Origin: Hordeum vulgare subsp. vulgare
Lineage: Eukaryota; Streptophyta; Magnoliopsida; Poales; Poaceae
NCBI RefSeq assembly: GCF_904849725.1
Contig: NC_058518.1
Coordinates: 8,886,147-8,950,146, forward strand
Direction of reading: 5' to 3'
Length of the DNA stretch: 64,000 nucleotides
Below the pieces are notes generated by a model. The model saw nothing but the letters and a program-made list of their open reading frames with translations. It was not told the origin of the DNA and made no database searches. A program made the translations under genes and the position numbers. This document shows, in pieces, positions 61,116 to 64,000 of this stretch (the stretch's first letter is position 1; every line of letters begins with the position of its first letter).

Positions 61116-62536
61116 CTTCTTCACAATGGCCACAACTAACAACACACACATCACACAATGGACATCAATGCTTCAACACCGTCAACATCTCTTTCGCATA
61201 ACCTACCAGAGCCTTAGCTTGTTGCTTGCTCATGCTACCCGCAACACATGCTTGATCCCTTCCAGCTACAACCCATTCTTCATTCCTTCCGTGAATTCTA
61301 GCCGCACCTGCAAGATCATGCCTTTTTTCCATTGGACCTGCAAATCCCCTCTTCCCTGCTCTCCCATTTGATGCTCGATTGAACTCTTCACTCTTATCCT
61401 CAGCAACACCTATTGCATCTAGTGCCTCATTGCCTTCCAGGTAGCGATTATCGACAAGATAAGCAACATATTCAATTCCTAATGCCAGAAGTCACAAGTG
61501 ACCTAAGCAGAAAAAGACCAAACACCATGAACGAAATGTGGAATCGAACACATGACAACCAAAATAGTGAACAGAATGTCAAATCTAACACACCACTTAC
61601 TCGATGATTAACGCACTCGTAGAAGACCCACCCTTCATGTCTCTCCGTGGTCGATAGGTAGGACTTGACGCGAGTGCGGCCTGAGGGCGCCTGATGAGCG
61701 GCACGACCACAACACGATCATTCATCTTTGACCTCAGGGAGCTTGTCAACATTGCGAAGCGGACAAAGACAACAAACCTCGAACGCAGCGACGGACAAGA
61801 CGACGGGGGAGGGGGGAGTGGGCGATGACCTAGGGATTTCAGAGAGGGCAAGGGAAATTAGGGATCTGAAGCAGGGAGGGGGGGGGGGTGTTTGGGGAGG
61901 GCCTAGTCATTTTACAAAAAGGACCTTAAAATAACTAACCCACTAAACTAACGCTGATGTGTGCGCCTCCCATTGGTCAACATGTGGTCAAATTGAACGA
62001 CGACGAGTTACATATGGTGGAAGTGACCGTATAACCACGTTTTGTCATAATTTGAAGTAGAAGGACCAAAACATGCTTTCTTGGCAAGTTCAAGTAGCCG
62101 TGAGTGGTGTTGAAAAAAATTAGCCGCGAGTGGTGTTAAAGAAAAAAGTGTGTGCATTTTACTCAACATACAATTATCTCTAACCTTTTTTTCGGTTGTT
62201 GTTTCAAAAGAATGCAAGGAAAACACAAGGCTTTGGCTCGCTCGTCCTTGGTGTATACGTGTCGAACGTGAACTGGTCCTGTGTACTCTACAGAGTCTCT
62301 GTCCGTTAGCTACTCGTCCGCGTATTTACCCGCCCGATGTCATCTCTCTGCCGAGACCCCCTCTTCCCTGCGGGCCCGCAATGTCATGAAGCATGTGTAG
62401 CCGCGTTGGTAAAAACATGGTCGATTGGAGTGGGCGCCCCCAGGCTAAAAACCCCGGAGAGGCGAGGCGAGGGAGGAGAACGCTGGGGCTGCTACCTCTC
62501 GCCAAATCGCCGTAGGCTAGGGTTCGGCGGCCGGAG
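61116..62536. other. Unassigned sequence
   Basis: No recognised gene. A G-run of about ten lies near 61,880. GC-rich text begins about 62,430 (possible promoter area for the EF-2-like gene or a repeat edge). Confidence 0.3.
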
Positions 62537-62670
62537 GCGCCGCGGGGTAGGCAAGGCAGGGGTCGGAGGCGGCGCCGCGGGGGAGTAGGCAGGGGACGGA
62601 GGCGGCGCCGCGGGGGAGTAGGCAGGGGACGGCGGTGGCGCCGCGGGGGAGTAGGCAGGGGACGGAGGTG
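62537..62670. repeat. 33-bp minisatellite, four units
   Basis: Units start GCGCCGCGGGG at 62,537 (35 bp, variant), 62,572, 62,605 and 62,638 (33 bp each). The period is 11 codons, so long open frames with a PSPAYSPAAPP repeat appear on the minus strand without being evidence of a gene. Confidence 0.92.
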
Positions 62671-63259
62671 GCGCGCTAGTTGCAGCCGTGCAGGACTGCA
62701 AGGGGGAGGTCGCGACCCACGGCAATCTTTCAATCTTGAACATCTCAAGTCACCTAGGGTGAGGATCCTGGCCGGCGGCCGCGCGTTAATTACAGACATT
62801 CCATTTCTCGTACCTTACAGATCCCCTCCCCACCACCGTTTTTTTTTTTTTTTTTTGCAGGTTTTGTAAATTCCCTTAGTTCCTATTATTGCTCTTATCA
62901 TTATTGCCAAATGTATACACCTGCCGTTTTTTGTGTGTGTGCAAATGTTCATTCATGTCAGTTTAATTACTAATGCCCAAAGTAAAGATATGATTGCACG
63001 AGTGATTAGCCGCACCATAAAGTGTAATTGTGCTGCGTATGTTCCCTTAATTGTTACTACTAACTGATAACAATGCTTCAACTTACTGCAGTTTGATAAA
63101 GTCATCATCTTGTAATTTGTTTGCTGCTCAGTCTTGTACATTTCCACCTCCTGTTCATTTAGTTTTAGTTCCTCCTACTGGGTTGTCAATCGTTTCTAAC
63201 TACTTTGCACCTTCTGAAGCATAGACTTATATTCAAGCTGATATTCAGAAACATTCAAG
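62671..63259 (+). promoter_or_regulatory. Upstream region of the EF-2-like gene
   Basis: A T-run of about 19 followed by GCAG at 62,840-62,861 resembles a 5' UTR intron acceptor. Exact transcription start is not identifiable. Confidence 0.3.
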
Positions 63260-64000
63260 ATGGTCAAGTTCACACAAGTGGAGCTCCGAGAAATGATGGA
63301 CAAGAAAAAGAACATTCGTAATGTGTCTGTTATTGCTCATCTGAGCCATGGTATGTGCTAACATACTCAACTTTTCTTCACATGCAGATATCTTTCCCGG
63401 TGTTCTATAGCTTGTGTTGAAAACATGCTTGATTTTTTTTATTCTGCATTGCTGAGTACAACTGTAGAGGTATGAGATGTTGTGCTATTTAGTGCCATCA
63501 GGTTATGTATGTCTGTCAAGACATTCTGTTAACTCTTTGGGTTTTTTTTTTTACCCCTCTCTTTTATATGGTTATTATCCTTGTAATTTCCTAAGATATA
63601 TATATGTCGTCTTTTCGATTGTGGCCTCTAATCGGGCAATTCTGATGTTGTGTTTCCAGTTTAATAGTAACTGAATTTTATTTAATTACCGCAGGCAAGT
63701 CTACCCTTACAGAATCTCTTGTGGCAGCTGCTGGGATGATTAGACATGGAGGTGATGTTCAAGTTCCCATGGCTGGTAGTCATGCAGATGTAGCAGAGCC
63801 TGCGATGTCCATCAGATCTGCTGGCACTTCTCTTTTGTATGAGATGAAGAATGATTCGTTCAAGTCTTGCAAAGGTGAAAGAGATGGTGACAAATACCTG
63901 GTCAACCTTATTGATTCACCTGGGCACACTGATTTTTCTTCAGAAGTCACAACTGCTCTTCGTGTTACTGATGGTGCTATGTTGGTAATTGATGCACTCG
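63260..64000 (+). CDS. EF-2-like translation GTPase, 5' part (runs off the window)
   Basis: Exon 1 (63,260-63,350) reads [20 protein letters not shown], then [11 protein letters not shown]. Exon 2 starts at 63,695 (GCAG acceptor) with [15 protein letters not shown] and is open to the window end. Order and spacing match eukaryotic elongation factor 2, the GTPase that translocates the ribosome. G3 ([13 protein letters not shown]) is intact. Divergent points: the P-loop region reads AHLSHGKST where EF-2 has AHVDHGKST, and the switch I stretch reads [12 protein letters not shown] instead of RGITIKSTGISL, losing the conserved Thr. So this is likely a divergent EF-2 paralogue or a decaying copy rather than the main EF-2 gene. 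Confidence 0.85.

Noticed and set aside
62326..62799. Minus-strand proline-rich open frames
   Set aside because: Produced by the 33-bp minisatellite, whose period is a multiple of three. No start context, splice sites or homologous domain is visible.

Overview
This is a plant nuclear window, almost certainly from a Triticeae grass (wheat, Aegilops, barley or rye type). The evidence is a full-length Ty1/copia element with the LTR start TGTTGGAAATATGCC typical of the Angela/WIS/BARE group, Stowaway MITEs with CTCCCTCCGT-type ends, CACTA transposons with GTCCCGGTT subterminal motifs, GC-rich first exons, and genes with plant-type introns. No prokaryotic features are present.

Layout. (1) 1-2.4 kb: AT-rich repeat debris and a decayed copia integrase piece. 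(2) 2.43-7.08 kb, + strand: an eight-exon BRCT-RING-PHD gene (625 codons as I splice it) whose middle carries an in-frame tandem duplication of about 950 bp that includes introns. (3) 8.4-13.1 kb: a 3,564-bp non-autonomous CACTA element with a TCA target duplication, inserted in a repeat whose uninterrupted copy lies 4 kb away, plus MITEs. (4) 13.15-27.21 kb: a Ty3/gypsy chromovirus with 359-bp LTRs and target duplication GAGGC, itself split by an 8,785-bp Angela-type copia element with 1.73/1.76-kb LTRs and target duplication GCTAG. Both are coding-defective. (5) 27.2-45.2 kb: LINE tails and a dense series of truncated gene pieces that keep intron positions: a membrane protein, an ALKBH-like piece, an At3g27390/At4g12680-type membrane protein pseudogene, two GPI8 exons, the 3' half of a CHY/RING E3 ligase, a small conserved protein, WRAP53/TCAB1 exons, a Mg-chelatase H (ChlH) chimera and an ankyrin-type piece. 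(6) 46.1-60.9 kb: the 5' part and the 3' part (Ulp1-like protease exons and terminus) of one CACTA family, same orientation, about 10.5 kb apart. Between them lie two intact genes: a 70-aa TFIIH subunit TFB5 and an XCP-type papain-like cysteine protease. (7) 60.9-64 kb: tandem repeats, then the start of a divergent EF-2-like GTPase gene that runs off the right edge.

The intact host genes (BRCT-RING-PHD, TFB5, XCP-like, EF-2-like) have no evident functional link to each other. The main interest is structural: exon duplication in a chromatin/repair-type gene, a mosaic of copied gene fragments, and intact genes bracketed by CACTA halves. All splice sites were read by eye from consensus signals and protein family resemblance. 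No alignment, transcript or database search was available.
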